From: Gemmatimonadales bacterium
GTDB lineage: Bacteria > Gemmatimonadota > Gemmatimonadetes > Gemmatimonadales > GWC2-71-9
Assembly (NCBI GenBank): GCA_013812695.1
Contig: JACCSZ010000079.1
Coordinates: 1-15,606, forward strand
Reading direction: 5' to 3'
Length of the DNA stretch: 15,606 nucleotides
The position numbers and the translations under genes were made by a program. Position 1 is the stretch's first letter, and each line of letters opens with the position of its first letter. Positions 7,535 through 14,660 of this stretch are shown here, in pieces. Below the pieces are notes generated by a model. That model was not told where the DNA came from. It ran no database searches and saw nothing but the letters and a program-made list of their open reading frames with translations.

Positions 7535-8706
7535 CGCCGCGCCACCGTCTCGGCTCCCCCGGCCCCCGGATGCATGTGCGAGAGCGACTCCTCGGCTCGC
7601 TCGTCCCGGAAGGCCAGGGCCGCGCGATATTCCTGCACCAGGCGATCCATCATCGCCTGCCGCTTGCCGAAGAGCCGCCTGAGCGGACGCGCGGCGTGCT
7701 TTTCCAAGGCGTAGGCCGTGAGCAACGGCAGCGCGATCGAGTTGTCGGTATACACCACGACCGTTCCGGGAAGCTGGTCAGGGTCGATTTTGCCCCAGCT
7801 CACCGCCTCGGCGGGCGTGGCACCCGAGAGGCCGCCGGTGTCCGGCCGGGCGTCGGTCATCTGCAGGAAGTAGTCGTGGCCGCGCTCGTCGATGCCGAGC
7901 ACTTCCTGGATCTGCGGCTCGGTCTGCAGCATGAAGTTCTTGGGGCTGCCGCCGCCCACGATGAGCACGGCGCTCTTCCCGCCGGCGCGCTTGGCCTCGA
8001 GCACGATGCTGGCCGTTTCGTTCACGTCGGCGCTCACGTCGAAGCGCAGCTTGCTGCCGGCCAGTGCCTGCTCGGCCACGTTCATGCCGATCGAGCTGTC
8101 GCCGGGCGAGCTGGTGTAGAGCGGCACCTCGAGCTCGTGCGCCGCGGCCAGGACGGAGCGGCGCGACAGCCCGAGAGCCTGCTCGCGCTCGCGCACGTAC
8201 CCGCCGAGGAGGTAGTGGTATTCGGCGGAGCTCATCGGGCGCTGGAACTCGTCACGCGCGCTGACCTCTCGGATGAACTTGTCGGTCGAGAGCAGCACGC
8301 TGTAGTCGAAGAAGATGTCGTAGATCCGCACGACGCCCTTGTCGCGGAGCTCGACGTCGTTGGCGGTCGGCGTGCCCCGGTGCATCGCGAGGTCCAGGGC
8401 GAAGTGCGCGTCGTGGTAGAGGTTGGCGCCAGTCGAGATGACCCAGTCCACGAATCCCGCCTCCAGCAGCGGGATCAGGCAGCTCATGCCGATCCCGGCC
8501 GGCGTCATGGCCCCGGTGAGCGTCATGCCCACCGTCGTGTCGGGCTCGAGCATGCGCCGCGTGAAGAGGTGGCATCCCTCGCGCAGGCGGCCGGCGTTGT
8601 AGGCCAGAAACGCGTTGTCAATCAGCGCCGCCACCGTCTCCTGGCCGCAGATAGGCTGGGGCTCGATCCGCTGGCCGCGGAGGTACTGAGCGGACGGTCT
8701 GGTCAT
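7531..8706 (-). CDS. Deoxyhypusine synthase-like protein (bacterial DHS family)
   Basis: A 391-residue cytosolic protein with the NAD-dependent deoxyhypusine/homospermidine synthase fold. The C-terminal signature SGATPAEAVSWGKI contains Lys306, matching the Lys of eukaryotic DHS that forms the imine with the aminobutyl group of spermidine, and Glu300 matches an active-site Glu. TSSPGDSSIGMN is a probable NAD-site loop. Two positions differ from the eukaryotic pattern as I recall it: the Lys-His-His stretch after GGG is KNF here (Asn257), and an Asp before SGA is Leu293. Bacteria lack eIF5A, so the acceptor must be something else, perhaps a polyamine as in plant homospermidine synthase. ATG at 8706 is preferred; the open frame upstream overlaps the LOG gene. 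Stop overlaps the MFS start; 28 bp follow the LOG gene. Confidence 0.87.
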   Translation of the reverse strand: MTRPSAQYLRGQRIEPQPICGQETVAALIDNAFLAYNAGRLREGCHLFTRRMLEPDTTVGMTLTGAMTPAGIGMSCLIPLLEAGFVDWVISTGANLYHDAHFALDLAMHRGTPTANDVELRDKGVVRIYDIFFDYSVLLSTDKFIREVSARDEFQRPMSSAEYHYLLGGYVREREQALGLSRRSVLAAAHELEVPLYTSSPGDSSIGMNVAEQALAGSKLRFDVSADVNETASIVLEAKRAGGKSAVLIVGGGSPKNFMLQTEPQIQEVLGIDERGHDYFLQMTDARPDTGGLSGATPAEAVSWGKIDPDQLPGTVVVYTDNSIALPLLTAYALEKHAARPLRRLFGKRQAMMDRLVQEYRAALAFRDERAEESLSHMHPGAGGAETVARR

Positions 8707-8734
8707 GCGTCTATCCCTGTCGGAGCGAGGCGCA

Positions 8735-9490
8735 TCAGCCGGTGATCCTGGCGACCGCGTCATCGGGTTTCTCGGCGCGCGCCTCGATGACGATCCGTGC
8801 CGCTTCGGCCGGATCGTCGGTGACGCGGAACAGCAGCAGGTCGGACGGGTTGATTTTGCGCTCCTCGACGACCGTGCGCGTGAGCCATTCGACCAGTCCC
8901 GACCAGTAGGCACTGCCGAACAGGATGACCGGGAAGTGCTTGACCTTCCCGGTCTGAATCAGGGTGAGCGCCTCGAACAGCTCGTCCAGCGTGCCATAGC
9001 CGCCGGGGAAGACGATGAACGCCGTAGCGTACTTCACGAACATCGTCTTCCGGACGAAGAAGAACTTGAAGTTGAGACTCCGGCTGAGAAACGAATTCGA
9101 TCCCTGCTCGAACGGCAGCTCGATGTTGCACCCGATCGAGAGCCCGCCCGCCTCCTTCGCGCCGCGATTGGCCGCTTCCATGATCCCGGGCCCGCCTCCG
9201 GTCAGCACCGGGATACCGGCCTGCGCCAGCAGCATGGCGGTCTGCACCGCCTTCACATAGTACGGATCGGTGGGCGGCGTACGCGCGGAGCCGAAGATCG
9301 TCACCCCATCGCTCACGTCGGCCAGGTTATCGAAGCCCCAGACGAACTCGCCCATGATGCGCAGCACGCGCCACGAGTCGGACTTCTGGAAGAGCTGCTC
9401 CGGCCGCTGTGGCGGCGGGCTCTCGAGGAGCTGTTCGTCCTCGGTGGGTTGCTTCTTGTCGGTCACGACGCGGCGCTGGTCAATGTGCAC
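8735..9490 (-). CDS. LOG-family nucleotide phosphoribohydrolase (TIGR00730 group)
   Basis: A 251-residue Rossmann-like protein. GGGPGIMEAAN (residues 98-108) and PGGYGTLDE (162-170) are the two defining motifs of the LOG family, formerly misnamed lysine decarboxylases. Characterised members cleave nucleoside 5'-monophosphates, often cytokinin ribotides or AMP, to free base and ribose 5-phosphate. Arg147-Lys148 in FVRKTMFVKYA also fits the family. About 60 residues precede the core, a longer N-terminus than the smallest LOG proteins. The GTG at 9490 overlaps the stop of the PLP-enzyme gene by 11 bp; a second GTG at 9466 is possible, and neither has a clear ribosome site. Substrate in this bacterium is unknown; neighbours suggest a pathway enzyme rather than a stand-alone gene. 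Confidence 0.88.
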   Translation of the reverse strand: MHIDQRRVVTDKKQPTEDEQLLESPPPQRPEQLFQKSDSWRVLRIMGEFVWGFDNLADVSDGVTIFGSARTPPTDPYYVKAVQTAMLLAQAGIPVLTGGGPGIMEAANRGAKEAGGLSIGCNIELPFEQGSNSFLSRSLNFKFFFVRKTMFVKYATAFIVFPGGYGTLDELFEALTLIQTGKVKHFPVILFGSAYWSGLVEWLTRTVVEERKINPSDLLLFRVTDDPAEAARIVIEARAEKPDDAVARITG

Positions 9491-10628
9491 GGGTGAGACA
9501 CTCGACGGCGGCTCGGTGGTCGTCCGGAACGTTGTAGAAGTACGGCGAGATCCGCACGTGGCCGGGCCGGCTGTCCGTCACGATGCCCGCGCTGGCAAGC
9601 CGGCGCACTGCGGCGGCCGGATCGGCGTTCGGCAGCATCACGATCGCGGTGCGCTCGTCGGGGGCGGTGGCCACCTTGGGTCGGAGCCCCGCGGCACGGG
9701 CGCCCTCGATCAGGTCCTCGGTGAGCGCCATGGTGCGGCGGCGAATCTCCCGCGCGCCCAACTCCTCGATGATCTCGAGCCCGCCGAGCTGCGCGTAGAC
9801 GGACAGGAGTCCCGGCGTGCCCGCCTCCAGGCGGCGGGCGTCGTCGTGCAGCTCGAGCGTGCGGGGGTCGAAGCGGAACTGGTCGCGATGCGCGAACCAC
9901 CCGCTCGCCCGCGGCGCGAGCGTAGGCCAGAGCTCGGGCCGTGCGTACATGAACGCCACCCCCGTCCCGCCGAGCAGCCACTTGAGCCCACCGCTGCAAT
10001 AGAAGTCGACGTCGAGTGTCCGCGCGTTCACCGGGAGCTGTCCCGCCGCCTGGTAGCCGTCCACCAGGAGCAGCGCGCCGCGGCGGTGGGCGGCATCCGC
10101 CAGCGCGCGCACGTCCTGAAGGGCGCCGCTGGTGAAGAAGACGTGGCTCGTGGCTACGATCGCCGTCCGGTCGTCGATCGCGCGGGCGATGGCCTCGACC
10201 GGTACGCCGATGCCGTCGGGGCTCTCGACCACCACGATCTCGACACCTTCGCCCGCCCGCGCGAGCCACTGATACGCGAGGGTCGGAAAATCGAGACTGG
10301 TGACCACGACCTTCGGCCGGCGCCGGTAGTCGAGCGACTCCGCCACCGTGGCGAGCGCGGCCGAGATGTTGGCGTGCAGCGCGATCGAGCCCTCGGCCGC
10401 GCCGATGAGCCGCGCGTACCGGGTCCGAAGCTCCGCCAGCGCGGCCCACCAGGTGTCGTACCACGCGGACGCGCCTCGGGTCTCCCACAGATCGAGGTGC
10501 TCGTCGACCTTGGCCCGCGACCGCATCGACAGCGCTCCGAGCGAGCAGCTGTTCAGGTAGATGGAGCGGCGGAAGATCGGAAACTCCGCCCGGTAGTCCC
10601 GGGGCGGGGCGGGGGCAGCCGTCGGCAT
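9480..10628 (-). CDS. Class V aminotransferase-fold PLP enzyme (kynureninase / cysteine desulfurase superfamily)
   Basis: A 382-residue fold-type I PLP enzyme. The Schiff-base Lys216 lies in SGGLKWLLGGTG, the PLP-nitrogen Asp190 in LLLVDGYQAAG, and TSHVFFTSG (His162) is the usual segment just before it. A Cys (Cys211) precedes the Lys motif. Class V members include kynureninases, cysteine desulfurases, isopenicillin N epimerase-like and serine aminotransferases; the sequence does not decide between them, and the mobile desulfurase Cys loop is not evident. The ATG at 10628 is chosen because a TATATT box ends seven bases upstream; the longer open frame runs across the divergent gene. First gene of the four-gene unit; its stop overlaps the LOG gene by 11 bp. 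Confidence 0.85.
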   Translation of the reverse strand: MPTAAPAPPRDYRAEFPIFRRSIYLNSCSLGALSMRSRAKVDEHLDLWETRGASAWYDTWWAALAELRTRYARLIGAAEGSIALHANISAALATVAESLDYRRRPKVVVTSLDFPTLAYQWLARAGEGVEIVVVESPDGIGVPVEAIARAIDDRTAIVATSHVFFTSGALQDVRALADAAHRRGALLLVDGYQAAGQLPVNARTLDVDFYCSGGLKWLLGGTGVAFMYARPELWPTLAPRASGWFAHRDQFRFDPRTLELHDDARRLEAGTPGLLSVYAQLGGLEIIEELGAREIRRRTMALTEDLIEGARAAGLRPKVATAPDERTAIVMLPNADPAAAVRRLASAGIVTDSRPGHVRISPYFYNVPDDHRAAVECLTRAH

Positions 10629-10635
10629 GGTGCGC

Positions 10636-10641
10636 AATATA
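10636..10641 (-). promoter_or_regulatory. -10 box of the minus-strand operon, leaderless arrangement
   Basis: Read on the minus strand, TATATT occupies 10641-10636 and seven bases separate it from the ATG at 10628. Transcription would start at or next to the A of the start codon, and there is no Shine-Dalgarno sequence in the gap. The -35 region is weak (TAGACG at 10666-10661, 19 bp away). Confidence 0.55.
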
Positions 10642-10664
10642 GAGGCTCCAGCGGTGTATCCGTC

Positions 10665-10670
10665 TATACT
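10665..10670 (+). promoter_or_regulatory. -10 box of the plus-strand ndh operon, leaderless arrangement
   Basis: TATACT at 10665-10670 is followed by six bases and the ATG at 10677. This is the geometry of leaderless transcripts, with the start site on the initiation codon, and no Shine-Dalgarno sequence is present. No good -35 hexamer is visible at 17 bp. Confidence 0.6.
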
Positions 10671-10676
10671 TCGCCT

Positions 10677-10943
10677 ATGCCGGCACCCGGATCGTGGACC
10701 TCGCTCACCGCCGTGCTGTTCGCGCGTGGGCTGGTCAATCCACGCCTGGGGATCGACCTCCTCAAGGCCGCGTGGGCGTTCCGCCGCCGGCGCTGGTGGG
10801 CGCGGTCCCCGTTCCTGCCGCTTCCGGACCGCGACTACCTGCGCTGGCGGATGCATACCGCGTACGCGGACGAGGCCGCGATCCCGCCGGCAGATGACGT
10901 CGTGCGGTTCGCGCGGTGGCGCCGCGAGACGATGGGACTCTGA
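10677..10943 (+). CDS. Small basic, Trp/Arg-rich hypothetical protein
   Basis: An 88-residue protein of unknown function. No membrane helix or signal peptide is convincing. It has an RRRRWW cluster at about residues 36-41 followed by a Pro-rich turn (SPFLPLPDRDYLRWRMHT), a compact motif with the look of conserved small proteins. Support for a real gene: a TATACT box six bases before the ATG, codon usage like its neighbours, and a stop that overlaps the ndh ATG by one base (TGATG at 10941-10945), which couples the two. Function could relate to NADH dehydrogenase or simply reflect operon packing. I do not recognise the family with certainty. Confidence 0.7.
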   Translation: MPAPGSWTSLTAVLFARGLVNPRLGIDLLKAAWAFRRRRWWARSPFLPLPDRDYLRWRMHTAYADEAAIPPADDVVRFARWRRETMGL

Positions 10944-12265
10944 TGGAGATCGCACTGCTCAAAGAGAATCCGGATCTGCCCCACGTGCTCATCCTCGGCG
11001 GGGGCTTCGCCGGTCTGTACGCGGCCAAGCGCCTCAGCGACGCGCCCGTGTGCGTGACGGTGGTGGACCGCCGCAATCATCACCTGTTCCAGCCGATGCT
11101 CTACCAGGTCGCGACGGCGGGCCTCAACCCGAGCGACATCGCTTCGCCCATCCGCTCGATCCTCCGGAAGGCCAAGAACACCGAGGTGCTGCTCGCCGAG
11201 GTGGCGGCCATCGACGTGACCGCGCGTCAGGTGCGGTTCACGGACGGCTCGAATCAGTCGTACGACTATCTGATCGTGGCCACCGGCGCCCGCCACTCCT
11301 ACTTCGGGCACGACCAGTGGGAGGGGCTCGCGCCGGGGCTTAAGAGTCTGGAAGACGCGCTCGACATCCGCCGGCGCGTGCTCCTCGCCTTCGAGCGTGC
11401 CGAGCGGGAGACCGACCCGGTCCGCCGCCATGCCTACCTCACCTTCGTCGTGGTCGGCGGCGGCCCGACGGGCGTGGAGATGGCCGGCGCCGTCGCCGAA
11501 ATCCGGCGCTACGCGCTGCGGCGGGATTTCCGTCGCATCGACCCCGCCGAGGCCACCGTCATGCTGCTCGAGGGCGGGCCGCGGCTGCTGCCGTCCTACC
11601 CCGAGAGCCTGGGCGTCGCGGCCAAGCAAAAGCTCCGGCGCCTCGGCGTCGAGGTTCGCACCGAGACGCTCGTGACCGACATCCGGCACGGCTCGGTCAG
11701 CGCGGCGGGCTGGACGATTCCGACCCAAACGGTCATCTGGGCCGCCGGCAACACGGGCAGCCCGATCCTCAAGAGTCTGGGCACGCCGCTCGATCGCATG
11801 GGCCGCGCCGTGGTCGAGCCCGACTGCACCATCCCGGGCCACCCCGAAGTGTTCGTTCTGGGCGACGCGGCCGCATTCGATCATCAGGAAGGCGGCGGGC
11901 TGCCCGGCATCTGCCCCGTGGCCATTCAGATGGGGCAGTACGCCGCGCGCACCATCGAGGGCGACCTTGCCGGCCGGCCGCGGCGCGCGTTCAGCTACTG
12001 GGACAAGGGCCAGCTCGCCGTCATCGGGCGCGGGCAGGCAGTGGCGGACATCTGGAAGCTGCATTTCGGCGGCTTCCTGGCGTGGCTAATCTGGATCTTC
12101 GTGCACGTGTTCTTCCTGATCGGCTTCCGGAACCGCGTCCTCGTCCTGCTGCAGTGGGCCTGGTCGTACGTGACCTACAGCCGCGGCGCCCGGCTCATTA
12201 CGGAAGAGGTCCAGGCGCCGGGGGCGTCGCTGCGGTCGGTCGGCATCTCCGCACCCTCGCCGTGA
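10943..12265 (+). CDS. ndh: Type II NADH:quinone oxidoreductase (NDH-2)
   Basis: A 440-residue flavoprotein that passes electrons from NADH to quinone at the inner face of the membrane without proton pumping. The FAD-binding LILGGGFAGLYAAKRL lies at 16-31, the second nucleotide-binding motif VVVGGGPTGVEM at 169-180, and the FAD-closing VFVLGDAAAF at 303-312; CPVAIQMGQYAA at 324-335 is the NDH-2 quinone-site helix. A C-terminal hydrophobic stretch (about 377-411) is the membrane anchor of the longer NDH-2 class. The ATG at 10943 overlaps the stop of the small upstream gene; the stop overlaps queG as GTGA. Sulfide:quinone reductases share the fold but lack this NDH-2 pattern. Confidence 0.93.
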   Translation: MEIALLKENPDLPHVLILGGGFAGLYAAKRLSDAPVCVTVVDRRNHHLFQPMLYQVATAGLNPSDIASPIRSILRKAKNTEVLLAEVAAIDVTARQVRFTDGSNQSYDYLIVATGARHSYFGHDQWEGLAPGLKSLEDALDIRRRVLLAFERAERETDPVRRHAYLTFVVVGGGPTGVEMAGAVAEIRRYALRRDFRRIDPAEATVMLLEGGPRLLPSYPESLGVAAKQKLRRLGVEVRTETLVTDIRHGSVSAAGWTIPTQTVIWAAGNTGSPILKSLGTPLDRMGRAVVEPDCTIPGHPEVFVLGDAAAFDHQEGGGLPGICPVAIQMGQYAARTIEGDLAGRPRRAFSYWDKGQLAVIGRGQAVADIWKLHFGGFLAWLIWIFVHVFFLIGFRNRVLVLLQWAWSYVTYSRGARLITEEVQAPGASLRSVGISAPSP

Positions 12266-13203
12266 GCCTGGCCGGCGAGCTCAGGGCGCGCGCCGCCGAC
12301 CTCGGCTTCCTGGCGTGCGGCATCACCGACACGGGCCCGGTACCGAATGGCGACCGGCTCGACGCGTGGCTCGCGAAGGGCTACGCCGGCACCATGCGGT
12401 ATCTGCACCGTCAGGCCCGACGGCGAAAGGACCCGAGCCTCACGGTGCCCGAGGCGCTGTCGGTCGTGGTGCTGCTCGAGAACTACTACTCGCCCGAGAC
12501 CGCCGCCGACCGCGCGGCCCCGCGCGTCGCCAAGTACGCGCGCGGCGAGGACTACCATCGGGTCACGCTCCAGCGGCTCGGACAGCTCGCCGACTTTCTG
12601 CTGGAGCGGGGCGCACGGGTGGCGCATCCGTGGGTGGACAACGGCCCCATCCCCGAGCGCGAGCTGGCACGGCGCGCCGGCCTCGGATGGATCGGCAAGA
12701 ACACGATGCTCATCCGTCCGGGCGCCGGCTCGTACTGCTTCATCGGCACGATCTTCACCGACCTGCCGCTCCCGGCCGACCCGCCCTTCGCGACCGATCA
12801 CTGTGGAACCTGCACGCAATGCCTCGACGCGTGCCCCACTGGTGCCTTCGTCGAGCCGCACGTACTGGACGCGACCCGCTGCATCTCGTATCTCACGATC
12901 GAGCAGAAGGGGCCGATCGCCGGGGACCTCGCCGAGCGGATGCAGGGCTGGGCCTTCGGCTGCGACATCTGCAACGACGTCTGTCCCTGGAATCGCCGGT
13001 TCGCCGAGCCCACCACCGTGGCGGAGCTGCTGCCCAGGCGGACGCTTGCCGGGGTGGACGAGACGCTGTTCGAGGCGATGGACGACGCCGAGTTCCGCCG
13101 CCGGTTCGGTGACACGCCGTTCGAGCGGCCGGGGCTGGCCGGCATGCGCCGGAACGTGCGCGCGGCGCTCGCATCGGCGCACGAGGAGGAGCGCCGGCCG
13201 TGA
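12262..13203 (+). CDS. queG: Epoxyqueuosine reductase
   Basis: A 313-residue cytosolic iron-sulfur and cobalamin enzyme making the last step of queuosine synthesis, reduction of epoxyqueuosine at tRNA wobble position 34. The two [4Fe-4S] motifs are CGTCTQCLDACP (Cys181, 184, 187, 191) and CDICNDVCP (Cys234, 237, 241), with Cys207 between them. VDNGPIPERELARRAGLGWIGKNT (split here for clarity: Asp126 in VDNGPIPERE, then GLGWIGKNT at 140-148) is the family hallmark, with Asp126 the likely proton donor. It is shorter than QueG proteins that carry a C-terminal HEAT repeat, a known family variant. GTG at 12262 overlaps the ndh stop (GTGA); a longer frame would lie inside ndh. The queuosine pathway genes themselves are not nearby. 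Confidence 0.94.
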   Translation: MSLAGELRARAADLGFLACGITDTGPVPNGDRLDAWLAKGYAGTMRYLHRQARRRKDPSLTVPEALSVVVLLENYYSPETAADRAAPRVAKYARGEDYHRVTLQRLGQLADFLLERGARVAHPWVDNGPIPERELARRAGLGWIGKNTMLIRPGAGSYCFIGTIFTDLPLPADPPFATDHCGTCTQCLDACPTGAFVEPHVLDATRCISYLTIEQKGPIAGDLAERMQGWAFGCDICNDVCPWNRRFAEPTTVAELLPRRTLAGVDETLFEAMDDAEFRRRFGDTPFERPGLAGMRRNVRAALASAHEEERRP

Positions 13204-13670
13204 GCGGCGAGCTGGCTCGCTTTCGCCGGCTGCTCGAGCACGACGGCTGGGCCAACGTCGCGGCGCTGACGGCGCTGCGGGAGGGGCCCGCGCCCGAGCG
13301 GGCATGCGCCTGGATGGGACACCTCGTGGCGTCGGAGCGGCTCTGGCTGGCGCGGCTGAGGGAGGAGCCGTCCGCGATGCCGGTCTGGCCCGACCTCAGC
13401 CTCGAGACCTGCGCCACCGAGCTGACCGAGCTGCAGGACGAGTGGATGCGCTGCCTGGAATCGCTCGACGAGCACGGCCTCGGCGAAAGCGTGGCGTACC
13501 GGAACAGCAAGGGTGAGTTCTGGACCAGCACCGTGGGCGATATTCTGACCCACGTCGTGCTCCACGCCTCCTACCACCGCGGTCAGATCGCCTCCGCAAT
13601 TCGGGAAGCGGGCGGCGCGCCGGCGTATACCGACTTCATTCACGCCGTGCGCATGGGGCTGATCGAGTGA
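13200..13670 (+). CDS. DinB-family (DinB/YfiT-like) four-helix metalloprotein
   Basis: A 156-residue protein with the DinB four-helix bundle pattern. The metal site would be His41 (WMGHLVASERLW), His122 and His126 (LTHVVLHASYHRGQIA); the HxxxHxxxH-like end with YHRGQ is characteristic. Members are thiol transferases using bacillithiol, mycothiol or glutathione, or have unknown roles in stress. It is related in sequence to DNA-damage-inducible DinB of Bacillus, not to DNA polymerase IV. GTG start overlaps the queG stop (GTGA) and its stop overlaps the next gene in the same way. Substrate not predictable. Confidence 0.87.
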   Translation: MSGELARFRRLLEHDGWANVAALTALREGPAPERACAWMGHLVASERLWLARLREEPSAMPVWPDLSLETCATELTELQDEWMRCLESLDEHGLGESVAYRNSKGEFWTSTVGDILTHVVLHASYHRGQIASAIREAGGAPAYTDFIHAVRMGLIE

Positions 13671-14221
13671 AGCCTGTGACGCCAGTATACCTTTCCCCCA
13701 TGAACCGCATCGAGACGCCCGCGCCGCTGGTCCCCGAGGTGCGCACGCTGGACCCGGCGCGGCTCGGACGCCTGCGCCGGGTCGGCTATCTGCTCGACAG
13801 CTCGATCCCGGTGCCCGGCACTCGATTCCGCTTCGGCATCGACTCGCTGATCGGGCTGGTCCCCGGCATCGGCGACCTGGTGGGTGGTGCGCTCTCGGTC
13901 TACATCATCCTGGAGTCCGCCCGGCTGGGCGTCCCGCGCAGCGTGCTCGCGCGGATGGGCTGGAACGTCGCGATTGACACGCTGGTCGGTGAGGTTCCGA
14001 TCCTGGGCGACCTGTTCGACGCGGGCTTCAAGGCCAACGTGCGGAACCTGGCGCTGCTCGACGGCGTGGCGCGTGAGCCGCTGGAGGCGCGCCGCTCGAA
14101 CCGTCTGTTCGTCGCGCTGCTCGGCACGGGGCTGCTGCTGCTCACCGTCGGCGCCATCACGCTCACCGTGCTGCTCGTTCGCCTTGCCTCGGACCACCTC
14201 CAGTCGGGACTCTTCCAGTGA
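13667..14221 (+). CDS. DUF4112 membrane protein
   Basis: A 184-residue protein with the DUF4112 core: LLDSSIPVPGTRFRFGID followed by SLIGLVPGIGDLVGG (60-74), then PILGDLFDAGFKANVRN (111-127). Hydrophobic stretches at about 61-82 and 147-171 suggest an inner-membrane protein. Function of the family is unknown. The GTG at 13667 is chosen because it repeats the GTGA overlap seen at the other junctions of this operon. An ATG at 13700 is a serious alternative, giving 173 residues: TACCTT at 13688-13693 lies six bases before it, which would be another leaderless start inside the operon. Neither has a good ribosome site. Confidence 0.85.
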   Translation: MKPVTPVYLSPMNRIETPAPLVPEVRTLDPARLGRLRRVGYLLDSSIPVPGTRFRFGIDSLIGLVPGIGDLVGGALSVYIILESARLGVPRSVLARMGWNVAIDTLVGEVPILGDLFDAGFKANVRNLALLDGVAREPLEARRSNRLFVALLGTGLLLLTVGAITLTVLLVRLASDHLQSGLFQ

Positions 14222-14646
14222 CCGCGAAGCCGGCGGCGCCTTCACCGTCGGTGTACAGCATCGCGATCTTCGTCCACGACATCGGCCGGGCGATCGAGTT
14301 CTACCGCGACAAGCTCGCGCTGCCGCTGGATAAACAGGGCTCGTTCGGAGCCGAGTTCTTTGGCGACGGGACCCGGATCGGCGTGCACCCGGCGGTGCAC
14401 CACGACGCCCGGAATCTGGTGGGACGGCACACCGGCATCACGCTCCAGGTGCCCGACCTGCTCCACTTTTGCGGCGAGCTGCACGAGCGGGGGGTCCGTT
14501 TCGTGTCCGAGCCGACACAGCAATCGTGGGGGATCATGGCGATGGTAGCGGATCCCGACGGGAACGTGCTGGCGCTCTGGGAGGACCGCCTGCCCGAGAC
14601 CGCCGAGCACCAGGTTCCGATCGACCAGGCCGACGGCGCATCCTGA
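14218..14646 (+). CDS. VOC-superfamily (glyoxalase/bleomycin-resistance fold) protein
   Basis: A 142-residue protein with the two-module vicinal oxygen chelate fold. SIAIFVHDIGRAIEFYRDKL at residues 14-33 is the first beta-alpha unit with the usual FYRD-L motif, and MVADPDGNVLALWE (109-122) is the closing DPDGN strand with Glu122 a probable metal ligand; His20 and His72 are other ligand candidates. Members are glyoxalases, dioxygenases, fosfomycin-resistance or antibiotic-binding proteins, so the activity cannot be stated. It is the last gene of the operon; GTG start overlaps the DUF4112 stop (GTGA), and an inverted repeat follows 14 bases after its stop. Confidence 0.88.
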   Translation: MTAKPAAPSPSVYSIAIFVHDIGRAIEFYRDKLALPLDKQGSFGAEFFGDGTRIGVHPAVHHDARNLVGRHTGITLQVPDLLHFCGELHERGVRFVSEPTQQSWGIMAMVADPDGNVLALWEDRLPETAEHQVPIDQADGAS

Positions 14647-14660
14647 CGGCCGTCACCCAT

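Noticed and set aside
8707..8913. 69-codon N-terminal extension of the DHS-like protein
   Set aside because: Low-complexity Ser/Arg/Pro sequence that overlaps the end of the LOG gene; the family starts near the ATG at 8706.
10629..10955. 109-codon N-terminal extension of the PLP enzyme
   Set aside because: Runs antisense through the small divergent gene and past its promoter; Arg/Pro-rich; family begins near the ATG at 10628.
12082..12261. 60-codon N-terminal extension of QueG
   Set aside because: Overlaps the NDH-2 membrane anchor in another frame; QueG similarity starts right after the GTG at 12262.
13883..14333. Plus-strand 149-codon frame across DUF4112 and VOC genes
   Set aside because: Ser/Arg/Cys-rich shadow frame; both overlapped genes have clear family motifs.
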